DNA of 64,000 bases from Proteles cristata cristata. Taxonomy: Eukaryota > Chordata > Mammalia > Carnivora > Hyaenidae. Positions 1-11,745 of the stretch are shown here, in pieces (position 1 is the stretch's first letter; the number at the start of each line of letters is the position of its first letter). Both the position numbers and the translations under genes were made by a program. The notes below the pieces were generated by a model that saw only the letters and a list, made by a program, of their open reading frames with translations, ran no database searches and had not been told where the DNA came from. The stretch is from the NCBI GenBank assembly GCA_017311185.1, contig JAESUZ010002684.1:961893-1025892 (forward strand), read 5' to 3'.

Positions 1-213
1 AGCCTGGAGCCTGAGTCTGTGACTCCTCTCTCTCTGACCCTTAGGTCATGAGTCTCGCGGACTTCGTGGGTTCGTGGCGGGCCCCGCGTCGGGCTCTGTG
101 CTGACTGCCAGCTCGGAGCCTGGAGCCTGTTTCAGTCTGTGACTCCCTCTCTCTCTGACCCTCCCCTGCTCATGCTGTCTCTCTCCTAGAAATAAATAAA
201 ACATTAAAAAAAA
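1..213 (+). mobile_element. SINEC felid SINE, young subfamily, rearranged head
   Basis: The right two thirds are a good felid SINE body with CTGACTGCCAGCTC, CTCTGACCCTCCCCTGCTCATGC and the tail CTAGAAATAAATAAAACATT(A)n. The left part is abnormal. Bases 1-42 are a second copy of the body segment (AGCCTGGAGCCTG...CTCTGACCC), joined to a garbled tRNA-like head at 43-100. The normal GGCGCCTGGGTGGCTCAG start is missing, although the element may begin left of the window. Confidence 0.9.
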
Positions 214-2130
214 GTTTCAAGAGTTGATTTGGGCAAAGGTCCATTCAAATCAGGCAGTCTCCCATTGAGCAGACAGAAAAGGGCTCCAAGTTGCTGCACA
301 GAATGAAAGACCTGTATAGGCAGGAGAGAGAAGGAACAAGGAAGTTAAACCAGGTGAAGAAGTGGGTTGGTTATTGTGAGGTTACCTTAAGGGAGGGGCA
401 GGGTTCTGTCAAACTGATGGTTCCTGATTGACTGGTTTAAGATTCCTTTTCTGGGAGAGTCCAAATTATAATTCACTGAAGTCTTTGTTGGCTGACCAGG
501 GGCTTTGCCTAAGTGACTACATTTAGGAACTTTTACCTGGTTTTTAATAGAGGAAAAAAGAGCATTATGGTACTGTCCTGTAAAACTTTCTGAAGGATAG
601 TAGGAATATTCTGCACTCCTCAATATGACAGCCACATGTAGCCTATGTCTAGGACCATGGAAGAACTGAATTTTAAAATTTAATTATTTTGGATTAACTT
701 ACATTTAAATAGCCCCATGTGGCCAATGGCTGCCATATTGGAGGGCATAACCCAAAACAATGTTCTTGGAGAAGAGGACAAAGAGTCTAAAAACAGTGGT
801 TGTTGATCAGTGTACGGACACTCCATAAAACGGTGTGTTTAGATGCCAGCTTTGTCATAATCATCACAGATGAAAATGGACACATTTTTCTTCCTAGAGA
901 TTCATTTTAATACTGTTTGTAGAAATTACGGTAGTAAAATTAGCCTTTGATAGCCATAAATCTAGCCTGCCCCACAGATAACTGTGATTCCGGAAAAACA
1001 TGTTTCTGTACTCTCGTTGACAAAACTTGCTATAATATGCTGTGTGTCACCTTTAGGTTGAATATAACAAAAAGACAGTAAAGCAGACTTAATCACCAGG
1101 GATCTCATCAAGTAGTTAATTTGTAGAAAAATTTAATTTTTTCAATTTGAGTGAACAGATGGCCTATTCATTAAAATTCAAAAGTAGATAATTACTTGAT
1201 TCCAATATTTTTAGCAAAAGGACATTTTATAACATCCTGCTTGGGGAAGACTCATAGGTCTTAAAATGTCTGGTGTGGCTGGACACACAAATTCTCCCCC
1301 ATTTGCAACTGCCAGCCATACTAACTGAATAAGTCAGTTAAAAATAAACTTCCAGCACAAAAGCACTCACTTAAAAAAAAAAAATGTTTGTCTCTCTGAA
1401 GAAAGATCCTCACATTAACCCCTGAACTCTGCCGAAACATCCAGTCAGCAAATGGTTATCATTTTGTGCTAGAAGCTTGAAACTAGGATATTTGAAAGAT
1501 GTGAAAAGACATTTGAAAAGATTGTCCTTACCCTTAAGAAGTAAAGTTTGACGGTAAATACGTTCATTGACTTAAACTTGCTGGATTTTCTTATAATTGA
1601 TCTATTTTTTTTCTTGCCTCATTTAAGTAGTTCAATGAAGTAGATACCTAGTATTTTACATCAGAATATTCATGTGGGTAATCATTCTCTGTAGGGGAAG
1701 TCTACTATAGAAGATGATAGTTTCTTGGATGACGATGCTTATTCTGATTTCTCTTACAACCTACAGAGAGTCTCCCCCTCCCCCAAAGGATTCTTCCTAC
1801 CCTTAGCTATATAAGATGAGAGAGAAGTGACTGATTTCTTGATTTTCCTTGTTGCTAGGAAGCTCAGAGTAAAGACTATCCTTCAACATTCTGGCTTCCT
1901 CACCTAGAAATTCTTGGTTGGTTTCTTCTTTATTTATTTCTTAGATCTTGGCTCTCCCTATCTATATATAAGTTTTATACTGTTTCATCTCAAAATTATT
2001 TTGGAATAAATTCCAAACTTTTTTTTCCCCAACTAAGTGCATGAGTTTCCACAAAAATGTTAAAGTTTCTACAAACTGTTTTAAGATTTAAGAAGTTATA
2101 GGGGACATCCTTCCCATGAACCAGGTTATG
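214..2130 (+). other. PRKG1: intron, single-copy
   Basis: AT-rich sequence without a recognisable gene. The part 214-560 (GGGCAAAGGTCCATTC... to the GGTTATTGTGAGGTTACCTTA motif) has the look of a decayed interspersed repeat, but I cannot name a family. A 12-base A run sits at 1372-1383. No open frame here resembles a protein. Confidence 0.6.
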
Positions 2131-2143
2131 TAAAGGAACTTTG

Positions 2144-2365
2144 TGGGGTGCCTGGGTGGCTCAGTCAGTTAAGTGTCCGACTTTGGCTCAGATCATAATC
2201 TCACAGTTTGTGGGTTCAAGCCCCACATTGAGCTCTGTGCTGACAGCTAGCTCAGAGCCTGGAGACTGCTTCAGATTCTCTGTCTCCCTTTCTCTCTCTG
2301 ACCCTCCTCTGTTCATGCTGTCTCTCTCTCTCTCTCTCAAATAAATAAATAAAACATTAAAAAAT
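2144..2365 (+). mobile_element. SINEC felid SINE with intact target duplication
   Basis: Complete element: head GGGGTGCCTGGGTGGCTCAGTC, B-box-like GGGTTCAAGCCCC, CT-rich run, then AAATAAATAAATAAAACATT(A)n. It is flanked by a perfect 13-bp target-site duplication, TAAAGGAACTTTG, at 2131-2143 and 2366-2378. About a tenth of the body differs from the young consensus. Confidence 0.95.
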
Positions 2366-2378
2366 TAAAGGAACTTTG

Positions 2379-4135
2379 CCACTTTGCATTTTAAATCAAA
2401 AGAAAAGGACTATCCTTGTCCATTAGATTTGATCTTCATCTTCTCTTACATATTCTGCCCTTTTTTTTTTTCTTTTTCTTTTCAATTTTTCTCTAACATA
2501 CTTTCTCCATCCTTACACTTTGGGAAGGATGGCCCCCTAACATAGGCATTTTTGTAGGTCCATCTTGATAAGCTAATGGTAAAATCTAGGAGAATAAGAA
2601 ACAGGTTTCAGTGCCTGTACATTCTCAAGTTCCCTGGTATCCACAGGATCTCAGGTGAGAGGCAAGCTTTTCCCTAGATGATGGCTCCACAAGACCTACT
2701 CCCAGTAAAGGGAAATGCCTTATTTAGAGAACAGTAGAGGACCTGTCTGCAAGCTCCTTTCCAGGATCCCTGGGGACCAAGGTTGCAGAATCCATAATCC
2801 AGGTTATCCCTGGGTCTGGGATAACCGCTACAAGCAAACACCTGAAATTTCTGTACCACGGTGTGTAAGTGATCATTTAGGTCCCATGCACAGTCCATGT
2901 GGCCTCCTATTCAGGTCAGGTTGAAGCCAAATGAGAAAAATGTCTGGGAATTTAAAAAGCAGATGGGGAGTTGAGGGCCTGATAGTAACTGACATCACTT
3001 TTTGGGCCACCTCACCTATGACACTGGCCCAGTGACTGAATACTCAACTGAGCAGCACAACTTGGCCATTTGGGATCTGTACGTAAGGAGTTGCGTGAAG
3101 AATGGTCAGCAAGTGTACGTGCCTGCACATTCACCTCGGACCAGTTTTCAGAGGGTTTAAGAAAATTCTTCTAATAGATAACATGAAACAGGTAATCGGA
3201 ATCCCTGAAATGTTGTTCTGATGCCATAACGTCCTACCTTTTCTCTTTGCCACCTTGTGTCCTCTTTCCTGAACCATCTCTCTTCTGTCCTTCCCTAGTA
3301 CGCCCCTCATCATCCCTGTTATTTTGAGACTTCACTCCAGCTCTTCTCTCCCTGCACCTGCTATGATGCGATATTCATATTGCTGGCCCCATACCTAGAG
3401 ATGATACGTGGACTTGGGCTTTTGTCTAAGTGTCTTCAGCAAGAAGCCATAACAGACTCAATTCATGGGTATGGTTACTTTGGAAGACTTGTTTGTAACA
3501 CACCTTTGTGGAATTGCAGAAAGCTGGAATATACCTATTAAGAATACTTCTGGAACATTCCATGTCTTCTGGACCATAAAATTCGAGGTCACAAATGACT
3601 GCTCATTAATAAGGCTATTCAAAGGATCTAATGCCTTTGAGGGTATCCTGGATTAATACTGGGCACAGAGAGAAACTAGACCAGGGTTTTTGCCTATTAT
3701 AAACATGGCCTCACTCATCAAGTTGACATTCATATTTTTCTATTAGGTAGAGATTTTTGTTTGCTTTGTGGTCTGTGTGTCCCAATGTATCAATGCCTCC
3801 CTGTAGGTGGGAATCCTCTCTGGAATTTGTCTGTTCCTGTGGATACTGTCATGATACCCACATAAAGGGGGAAGAGTATTACCTTATGAAATTCAACCAG
3901 GTTCATTTTTAGGACTGACTGTGTCTTCTACTTATAGACATGAAGATGCTGGTGCTTATTCATCAATCAAATAAACTATTGGATGCCAGCTTTTAATTGT
4001 TTTTTCCCAGAGCAAATGAACAATAACAACAAAACAGAAGTCTGTCTCTGTGCCTTCATTTTCTTAGTGTATTAAAAGCACAGGTCTTGCATACCAATGA
4101 CAGTTTTTAAGAAAATAGAAATCTTAACTAATGGA
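2379..4135 (+). other. PRKG1: intron, single-copy
   Basis: No gene or named repeat was recognised. A pyrimidine tract lies at 2459-2510 (T12 followed by CTTTTTCTTTTC). The short open frames on both strands around 2674-2924 overlap each other and resemble nothing known. Confidence 0.55.
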
Positions 4136-4342
4136 TTTTTTAAAATATTTACTTAGAGAGAGTGAGAGAGAGAGTGAGCACATGAACAGGGGAGAGGGAG
4201 GGAGAGAGAGAGAATCCTAAGCAGGCTTCATCCTGTCAAAGAACAGTCTGACTTAGGGCTTGAACCCATGAACTGTGAGATCATGATCAGAGCCTAAATC
4301 AAGGATCAGACACTTAACCAACTGAGCCATCCAGGTGCCCCT
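4136..4342 (-). mobile_element. SINEC SINE, antisense
   Basis: Read on the + strand it runs from a T-rich tail through a GA-rich run to AACTGAGCCATCCAGGTGCCCC, the complement of the tRNA-like head. An imperfect duplication of TAATGG(A)TTTT flanks it. It is moderately diverged, so an older insertion. Confidence 0.92.
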
Positions 4343-6233
4343 TTTAATGGGTTTTAAGCTACCTTCTATAGTAACAGACAGCTATGATTCATTGTTTTTT
4401 ATTTAGGACAGTATTTTCCAGGACCTGTTGGATCTTCACATTCACCAAAAACCTGTTCATTGTAGCAACCAGATTTCAGTTGTGGTCAAACTGGCATGCT
4501 GCCCAAAATGGGGTTAAATCATCCCTATGTGTTTTCTGATTTCTACAGAGTTGTGTTAACACACAAAAGGCTTCAGATTTTACTGTGCTTGGTAATGAAT
4601 AAAATATGTGGGAAATGTGAAGGACTTATGTAAGCTCTTTTGTCTTCGTCTCACTGAAGAGCTTTAATTTTATTCTTTATAATCCTGGAGATGTCAAGTG
4701 GCTCCATGCCATCTTTCATGACTTGATACTTTGCCAGCAGAGACTGAGGACTTCAAAGTATGTTAGGAGAACATAAAAAAATAAAGGCCCAGGGCTAGTG
4801 AACTTTAATATTATTTTTCCCAACGAAGCAGCTGTGATACACAATGCAGTGTATTTCCTTAGCATTCAAGCATAATGTGAAACCACACTGCACCAAATGT
4901 CTTCTCTATTAAATCTATGTTCTGAATCTTCATATCAAACACCAGAGTTTTCTCCTAATATTTTGGTTGTAGTTTTATATCCCTTTTGTTTTTTTACGTG
5001 AAACCATCTCTTGGACAGATTCATAGCATTAACTTAATACCTATTTTATAATCTTTGCAATGTAAAATACGATGTTTTGACTTTTGACCTGTTGGTAGTC
5101 ATTACTATGTCTGCAGATGGAGTCCAAACTCCCTTTGGCTTCTCCAGGGTATGGGTGTGGTGGAAGACAAGGTTATAAAAGAGAAATAAACTAGTGGCTC
5201 AAATGAAAACTTCTGGTCTGTTCTCGTGTGAGTCCATGGATGAACTGAAATCGGGAAAAACTGAAAAATAAATAGGGTCCTCTGTATCATTTAGAGGTGC
5301 TTGAATTCAAAACATAAATGATTCACAACCTTTTAAGATGGGGACAAATTATTCATGGACAGTGCTAAGTCATTACGAATATTTTTCTATGGGAATTAAT
5401 TTCTTAAATTTATTCATTGCTGTTCAGGACTAGTAGAACTTCTCATCCTTTTGAATATTTTAAGTCTGTTGGGTTTCCTCATCAAATTTCTCCTTAACAC
5501 AGTAGAAGGGTGATGAACGTAGATGTGTGAAATCTTTGTTTTTAATATCCAAGACAAAATTCATATTTTTATAGTTTTCATTTTGACTGTGTATCCAGTT
5601 TTCTTTGTTATTGAATTTGTGCTGATTAGGCCAATACTTCGCTGTCCCTCGTATGACAAAAGGTACATTGATAGAATTAATCTCTAAGGTGAGAGATAGA
5701 CTAGATGTCCAGGGAGCCAGTTACCAATAGTTGGCAAAGAAAGAGATGGGATCTATGATTTTAGAAGTGTAACAAGGACTCCAACAAAGCTGTCTTGTTC
5801 TAAGTTGCTTTGTTTTGAATCGACTTTGTTTTCTCTTCAATAATAAATTTTGGGCGGTCGATGGTAGTTACAATATCATGGTAAGGTTCTCTGAGGAATC
5901 TCGGGGATTATTCAGTTAGCCTGGGGTTCTTACTCTTTTTTTTTTTTTTTTTTTTAATGCCAGAGACCTTTGTGGAGTCTCCCATCTAGGGACCTCATTT
6001 CAAATATTTTGAAGTGCATAAAACGGACTAGATTACCACGGAAACCAATTATATCAAAACTCAATAAATTGTAAAAGTTGTGACTCACTAACACATGGGT
6101 ATTTTTACCACATTGAATAAGATCTAACACCATGTCTAAGGAGTACCAGGAGTTTGAAGGAGGGAGTGTAAACAATGTTGAAAGGTATCTAGAGCTAAAT
6201 ACCCTAATAAAATGTGGAGTTTTTCTGGAAATA
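4343..6233 (+). other. PRKG1: intron, single-copy
   Basis: AT-rich intron with nothing recognisable. A long T run (5935-5956) lies near its right end. Confidence 0.55.
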
Positions 6234-6248
6234 GCTTTTTAGGTTTAT

Positions 6249-6298
<50 letters not shown>

Positions 6299-6426
6299 TC
6301 CCAAGCAGGCTCCACAGTGTCAGTGCAGAGCCTAATGCAGGGCTTGACCTCATAAACCAGGAGATCGTGGCCTGAGCTGAAACCAAGAGTCAGATGCTTA
6401 ACTGACTGATCCACCCAAATCCCCCT
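6234..6426 (-). mobile_element. SINEC SINE, antisense, with long GA run
   Basis: The tail-to-head order is inverted. A (GA)n tract of about 45 bp fills 6251-6297, followed by CCAAGCAGGCTCCACAGTGTCAGTGCAGAGCC and a mutated head (ACTGACTGATCCACCCAAATCCCCC). It belongs to the form with AGTGTCAGTGCAGAG rather than the young CTGACTGCCAGCTC form. Confidence 0.92.
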
Positions 6427-7187
6427 CAAAACATGGTTTCTATTGGTGACAATGTCTTAAATACTGTTAAACATGGTTTGTTGCTATGGAAAAGCCCCAT
6501 TTCAATTAGAATTTAGTAAAACTAAAAACACGGAGATTTTATCCAAGTTCTCAGACCCCTGAATTCTATTTGGTTAAGAACCTTTGAATTAGACCATGAA
6601 GTTTGAATTCAAGAATGACCTATGAAGGTTCTAACTCAGATTAACTGAGAGAAGACCCCAGTTTGTACAACAGCTGGATACACAGCGCTAGGAATCAGAG
6701 ATTTGATCCCAGAGAAATGAGTATGAATGTCTCAGCCCAGGGCTATTGTATCAGAGTAATAGTCAAGGAAGATGATCAATCGTCTCAGCTGTATGCTTTC
6801 GTGGCAGAGAATCCAGGGAAGGAACCGTGTCCATTGTGAACAGCCTAAGGTAGAGGTTTAGTTAAGGGACGAATTTGATGTGTTTTGTGTGCTATTATTA
6901 GACGTATTTGTAGCCATCAGTAGCGTGATGCACAGATGATTTGGCTGTCCTTAGTTCTGTTGAGATGGATGGATGGTGATTTTGGAAGGAAAATGAGGTC
7001 ACATGTGAGGACTCCCCTAAAGAGAACAAGAGAGTAGTTACTCAAGAAAAAGTGGGGGGCCAAAGCCTCTCTGAGTCCTAAACATTCTTGTAAGGAGTAA
7101 TAAAATACTACGAATGCCATTGGTAGCCAGTCTTCTAATTGAGCAATTACTACATGCCTGTGTTAAATCCCCATGTTGCTGGGAGCT
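6427..7187 (+). other. PRKG1: intron, single-copy
   Basis: No gene, RNA or repeat recognised between the SINE and the ancient L1 fragment. Confidence 0.5.
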
Positions 7188-7475
7188 TTACTGGGATATA
7201 ATTCACAGCTCATACAACTTACCACTTTAAGGTATTCAATTCGATGCATTCTGGAATATTCCAGGTTATGCATCCAAAACCACAGTCCAGTTTAGATCAT
7301 TTCATGACCCCCAGGAGAAACCCTGTACCCTGAACCGTCACACCCCAACCCCTCCATCCCTCCAGGCCCTGGGCAATTATGAATGTACTTGCTGTCTGTC
7401 GAGATCTGCCCGTTCTGATGGTGGCGCATAAATGGAATCCTCCAGTCCCTGGTCTTGGAGACTGGTTTCAGTTTG
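7188..7475 (-). mobile_element. ancient L1 3' end (L1M type)
   Basis: The + strand reads ACTGGGATATAATTCACAGC... CCACTTTAAGGTATTCAATTCG..., then GAGAAACCCTGTACCC, CCCTGGGCAATTATGAATGTACTTGCTGTCTGTC and ATAAATGGAATCCT. These are landmarks, in the same order, of the reverse strand of old mammalian L1M 3' ends. It is heavily mutated and has no open frame. The exact subfamily cannot be set by eye. Confidence 0.75.
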
Positions 7476-8099
7476 TGCTCAGGCGTCAGCCCTGCCTCCA
7501 GCGGTACTCCCCTTCATATATGGCTGTGTCACCTGTCCCCTTGTTTAATCATTTACCAATTATGTCCTCTGTGTGTGTTCGGGCACTCTACTATTTGCCC
7601 TGATGGCACAGGAGAGGAGTGTCTGCTGTTTTCTTCCACCCTCTGATTCTCTTTAACTGCTTCCTTGAATCCACCTTCCTTTGTTCCTGTGGTACAGGAA
7701 GGTGAACCCTATCCCCTTTGTGGGGGCAGTCGCTTTCAAACCAAAGCCTCTCCCTTCTCACCTGCCCCAGGCCATTTGTACAACAGCTTCCCGAGAGAAA
7801 ATGCATTCAAATATTCTTTTTTCATTTTCTTGTGGATGTTTAGAGTTAGTATGCAGGGTGGATGGTTGTTCCTTTGCTTTTTCTGCCCACCCCCCCACTG
7901 CTTTTTAGAAAGGTAAAGATAGGTAAGTACTCACCATAGCCTCTGGAGAATCCTGGCCTTCTGTAACGGAAACAATACATATATTACATCAAGTGTAAAG
8001 TTTAAGCTGTCAAATAAAACTTTTCCTTTTGAAATGTGAACCCCTGGGTAAAACAAAGTACACAAATACTTTCAGTAAGTGGAGTGGGAGGTTGACACT
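7476..8099 (+). other. PRKG1: intron, single-copy
   Basis: Overlapping short open frames on both strands at 7455-7916 are chance frames in a moderately GC-rich stretch. A run of nine C lies near 7890. No protein similarity was recognised. Confidence 0.5.
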
Positions 8100-8296
8100 T
8101 TTTCTTTTGAGAGAAAGAGATGGTGGGGAGGGGCAGAAAGATTGGCGGAGAGTGGGATGTGGGGGTAAGAATCTCAAGCAGACTCCATGCTGTCAGTGCA
8201 GAGCCTGGTGTGAGCTTCATTGCACGAACCGTGAGATCGTGGCCTGAGCCAGAGTCAAGAGTCAGATGTCAACTGACAGAGCCACCAAGGTGTCCC
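8100..8296 (-). mobile_element. SINEC SINE, antisense, diverged
   Basis: Contains GAGAGAAAGAGATGG, CTCCATGCTGTCAGTGCAGAGCC, GTGAGATCGTGGCCTGAGCC and a decayed head complement ending CCACCAAGGTGTCCC. GACACTT occurs just left of the tail and just right of the head and may be the remnant target duplication. Confidence 0.88.
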
Positions 8297-9731
8297 AGAG
8301 ATGGACACTTGGAATTTTTGTGTTTCCTGTGGACTATAGAGGCAGTAGAATAAAAATGAAATCTTAAGCCTTTCCATATGCATCATTACAGTTGTGAACT
8401 TTCCCACTCTTATTTCGATCTGCTCACCAGTGACCACCTAATCTCCCACTACTTAAAACCTATGAGCTGAGGGTTTGCTGATAGGTGTAGAAAGCTTCCT
8501 CACACCCCGGGTTTTCACAGAAATCTCACACATGAATGCGAGGATGCAGCTGGCGAGGATCCCCATTGCACTGAGGCAGACTGAGTCCACAGCAGCGAGA
8601 GCCAGGAGGACAGCTTAGAACTTGTGAACTCAAAACCTTGAGCCTCAGGACAGCCTTCACAAAGCCAGACAAAGGTATCACACGGGCTCAGAAAAAGATG
8701 TCCTCTTTGCCTGGAGCCCCATTCACTCATGCATTCGCTTGTTACAAGAGACCACTTTTCTAGCCTTTCAGGGGAAATTGGATGAGGTACTCTTTTGAGG
8801 GGTTAAAGGCTGATACCCTCCCATCAAATATCTGCAAATTCTAGAGTCCTCAGTTTCTTACAGTTGTGTGATTTACGTGATTCTGCCAGGACCTCCTTCT
8901 TCAACTCCAGCCCTTGCTTGGCTTATTTTGACTCTCCCAAGCACTCACCCTTCCTCAGAGGCTCTCCCTCTCCCATACCCTGTGCATCAGAAATCTGTGA
9001 AGCAGGCTAATTTGGGGAGAAAGGTAGGACATTAATTCAAATTCAAACAAAGGATGGAACGCTCTACGTTAGCCCTCCCTTTTCCTAGACCCTGAAGCTT
9101 TCCTACGGGCTGTTTCCTGGCCATTTCCAGCATCTTGCCTATTTCCTTTCCATTCTCTCCTCCCTCCATTGTCTCCTGTTTTCCTCTGTTCTTCCCTGAT
9201 CCTAAATGTGAGGAACCCACCTTGGAGTTCACTCTCCTTAAAACTGTCTTTTTTTTTTTTTTTTTTTTTAAATATGTGTGTAAAGGAAATTGTAAGGATG
9301 ACTCCATCTATATCTTCATCTTGCCATAAGTATTGACTAATTATCCTACCCCCATAAACTAGGATACGGTTATCCCAGATCTATAGTGAAGTAAATCAAG
9401 ACAGGGACAATTCGTTGAAGACCGCGAGGCCAGTGAGAACTACAGCTAAGGCCCAGCATTCTCCAGCGTGTCTGGAAAAAAGCTACCATTCCAACAGCAG
9501 TAAGATCTTCTTAGAAGTCTTGCTTCAAATGTTCCGTTCTTCTATTTGAGGTGACATCTGCTGGGGAAAATCATCTAGTAAATAGCCTTGAGGCTTCATT
9601 CAGTCCTGTGTCCATGTGGTTTGCTTCAGTACTGCACCCTGGTGTTAAGCTTTCTTGAGCTTGCGATTTACATCTGGTGGAGGTGAAATAAGGAATAGCG
9701 GAAGTCAAAAGGTTCTCCTTAAATGTAGAGT
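8297..9731 (+). other. PRKG1: intron, single-copy, with a homopolymer
   Basis: No gene recognised. A run of about 20 T occupies 9249-9268. The region 9090-9240 is pyrimidine-rich on the + strand, which explains the open frames there on both strands. Confidence 0.5.
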
Positions 9732-9764
9732 GGTGTGTGTGTGTGTGCGCGCGCGTGCGCGCAC
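9732..9764. repeat. (GT)n(GC)n alternating purine-pyrimidine microsatellite
   Basis: An uninterrupted alternating run: GTGTGTGTGTGTGT, then GCGCGCGCGTGCGCGCAC. Alternating GT/GC of this length is the classic sequence class able to adopt left-handed Z-DNA. It abuts a MER20 copy. Confidence 0.95.
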
Positions 9765-9771
9765 AGACTAT

Positions 9772-9989
9772 GAGATTTTTCTCAGCCTGGGCACGGCTCC
9801 CGTTTGCGGCCAAATAACCCTTTGTTGTGGGACTGTCCTGGATACTGGCAGAGGTTTCCCAGTATTCCTCATTTGTGCCAACGAGACTAGGGTGAGAAAC
9901 TCCAGCCCCCACGTTGTGACGACCAAAAATATTCCCAGAGTAGGACAGTGTTCCCTGGGGATAGAATCTCCCCCAGTTGAGAACCTCTG
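9772..9989 (-). mobile_element. MER20 (hAT-Charlie DNA transposon fossil)
   Basis: The + strand matches the reverse complement of MER20 in order: TTTTTCTCAGCCTGGGCAC, GGCCAAATAACCCTTTGTTGTGGGACTGTCCTG, CCCCCACGTTGTGACGACCAAAAAT, CCCTGGGGATAGAATCTCCCCCAGTTGAGAACC. It is non-autonomous and has no open frame of its own. The open frames of 120 and 171 codons crossing it are accidental. Confidence 0.85.
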
Positions 9990-10375
9990 TGTTACATTCT
10001 CCCAGGCTGACTCTTAAAACAAAGGCATGATTCTTGCCCACCAGTCTGACGTGTGCCTGTCTTAGAGAAGGTACGGAATTGGCCATTCATGGTTTTGGCT
10101 AATTGAAGGTGCTTATGAACTTGAGAAATGATAAAACAAGAATGCATTACATCGCTGGAATTAGTTTAATAAACTTGACTTAATTAAGACAAATTATCTG
10201 TTCAACTCTCATTGACTCAGGGAATCATCCGTCTGCTCCCCTGTCCTACAAATGCCTCTCTCTCCTCCATTCCTGGCTTTTCTCATCACTGGAAATGAAA
10301 TTAGTCCACGGGCATTCATCTAGTGTTTTTTGTTTATTTTAAAGTGGTAGGATTTTATTGTTTATTTTAATTTTT

Positions 10376-10575
10376 TAAAATTTTTAATTAAAAAATGTAA
10401 TGTTTGTTTTTCTGAGAGAAAGAGACTGAATGAGCAGGGGAGGGGCAGAGAGAGATGGAGACACAATCCTGGTACAGAGCCTGATGCATGGCTCAAAGTC
10501 ATAAACTGTGAAATCATGACCTGAGCTACCATCGAGAGTCAGATGCTTAACCAGCTGAACCATCCAGATGCCCCT
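10376..10575 (-). mobile_element. SINEC SINE, antisense, nested in the tail of its neighbour
   Basis: Tail TTTTTAATTAAAAAATGTAATGTTTG, then GAGAGAAAGAGACTGAATGAGCAGGGGAGGGGCAG, and a head complement ending AACCAGCTGAACCATCCAGATGCCCC. It lies in the A-rich tail of the SINE at 10593-10795. The latter's target sequence, AGTGnTAGGATT, is found at its right end and again left of this element's own tail. Confidence 0.9.
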
Positions 10576-10592
10576 ATAATTACTTTATTTAA

Positions 10593-10795
10593 AATTTTTT
10601 TAATGTTTATTTTTAAGAGAGAGGGAGATAGTGGGGAGGGGCAGAGAGAGAGAGAGGGAGACACAGAAGCAGAAGCAGGCTCCAGGCTCTGAACTGTCAG
10701 CACAGACCCCAGGGTGTGGCTTGAACTCTCAAATGATGAGATCATGACCCGGGCTGAAGTCAGACACTCAACCAACTGAGCCACCCAGGTGCCCC
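10593..10795 (-). mobile_element. SINEC SINE, antisense
   Basis: Full-length inverted element from TTTTTTTAATGTTTATTTTTAAG to CAACTGAGCCACCCAGGTGCCCC, with CAGGCTCCAGGCTCTGAACTGTCAGCACAG in the body. The right flank AGTGCTAGGATT recurs as AGTGGTAGGATT at 10343-10354, left of the neighbouring SINE. This is what a later insertion into this element's tail would give. Confidence 0.93.
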
Positions 10796-11541
10796 AGAGT
10801 GCTAGGATTGTAAACCACAAGGTGTATGAAGATGATAGAATTATGATGATTGGGAAGTCCTCCCAGAATCCTGTTCATAATGGATAAACGGTTGATGCAT
10901 CTGTGGTAGTTGCAGTATGTTTTCTCCTCCAGTATCTCCGAGTGCAGAATGCTGCAATGTGTGCCATTCATTCCAGATTTCCACTTGTACCTTGAGGATT
11001 CTCTAGGTACAAATCAGTTAAATTTCTAGTTTCTGCATCTAGGTTTCCTTCATCAAGATGTGCATGTCCCCTAGAACCTCAGTTAGAAACAAACACACTT
11101 GATGCTCAGATATCTAAATGTGCATGTGCAGGTTTTATTTCTTGTTCTCTTGTGTTCATTTGTTCCTTCCTCTCTCTGTCTCCATAAGTCAGATTTTTAG
11201 TCTGGGCATCTCATTAATGTTTTTTATTCTCTTATTACCAAGAGTAACTATGATGATTGTATTTCATATTGAGATACATACTGATCTGTTGTAATTCAGT
11301 GCAATGAAAAATTGTGTCAAGTCATGACCAGAGAGGAAATCAGATTTGCCTAATTAAAGGAGAAACAAAGCTCTGGTATCCTGTATCTTCAACTAGCCTC
11401 TTAAACCTCAGATTCTGTTTCATTCCATTTGGATAACTAGTGTTTTTGTGCTCCCTGTAACAATTATAGCTATGATGATATCAAAGAAAAGTGATTTCTT
11501 TTGAGTAGGAAGCTTGCTTCTAACTAAAGTCCGGATAGATT
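10796..11541 (+). other. PRKG1: intron, single-copy
   Basis: No gene, RNA or repeat recognised. Confidence 0.5.
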
Positions 11542-11745
11542 GGGGCACCTGGGTGGCTCATTCGGGTAAACTTAAGACTCTTGGTTTCGACTCAGGACCT
11601 GATCTCACAGCTTGTGGGTTCAAGCCCCATGTCGGGCTCTGCACTGACAACATGGAGCCTACTTTGGATTCTCTCTCCCTCTCTCTCTCTGCCCCTCTAC
11701 CTGCTTGTGCTCTCACTCTCTCTCAAAAATAAACATAGAAAAAGA
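11542..11745 (+). mobile_element. SINEC SINE
   Basis: Head GGGGCACCTGGGTGGCTCATTCGGG, B-box-like GGGTTCAAGCCCC, CTCTGCACTGACAACATGGAGCCTAC, CT run, then CAAAAATAAACATAGAAAA. The form with CACTGACA..ATGGAGCCT marks an older subfamily than the copies at 43863 and 53063. Confidence 0.93.

Noticed and set aside
214..560. Possible LTR-type or other interspersed repeat
   Set aside because: It has a vaguely familiar layout but no landmark that I can assign to a family, so it is left as unnamed intron.
9571..10086. 171-codon open frame on the - strand
   Set aside because: It runs through a MER20 fossil and a GT/GC microsatellite (hence a run of His-Thr), and an equally open frame exists on the other strand. 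No protein family is recognisable.
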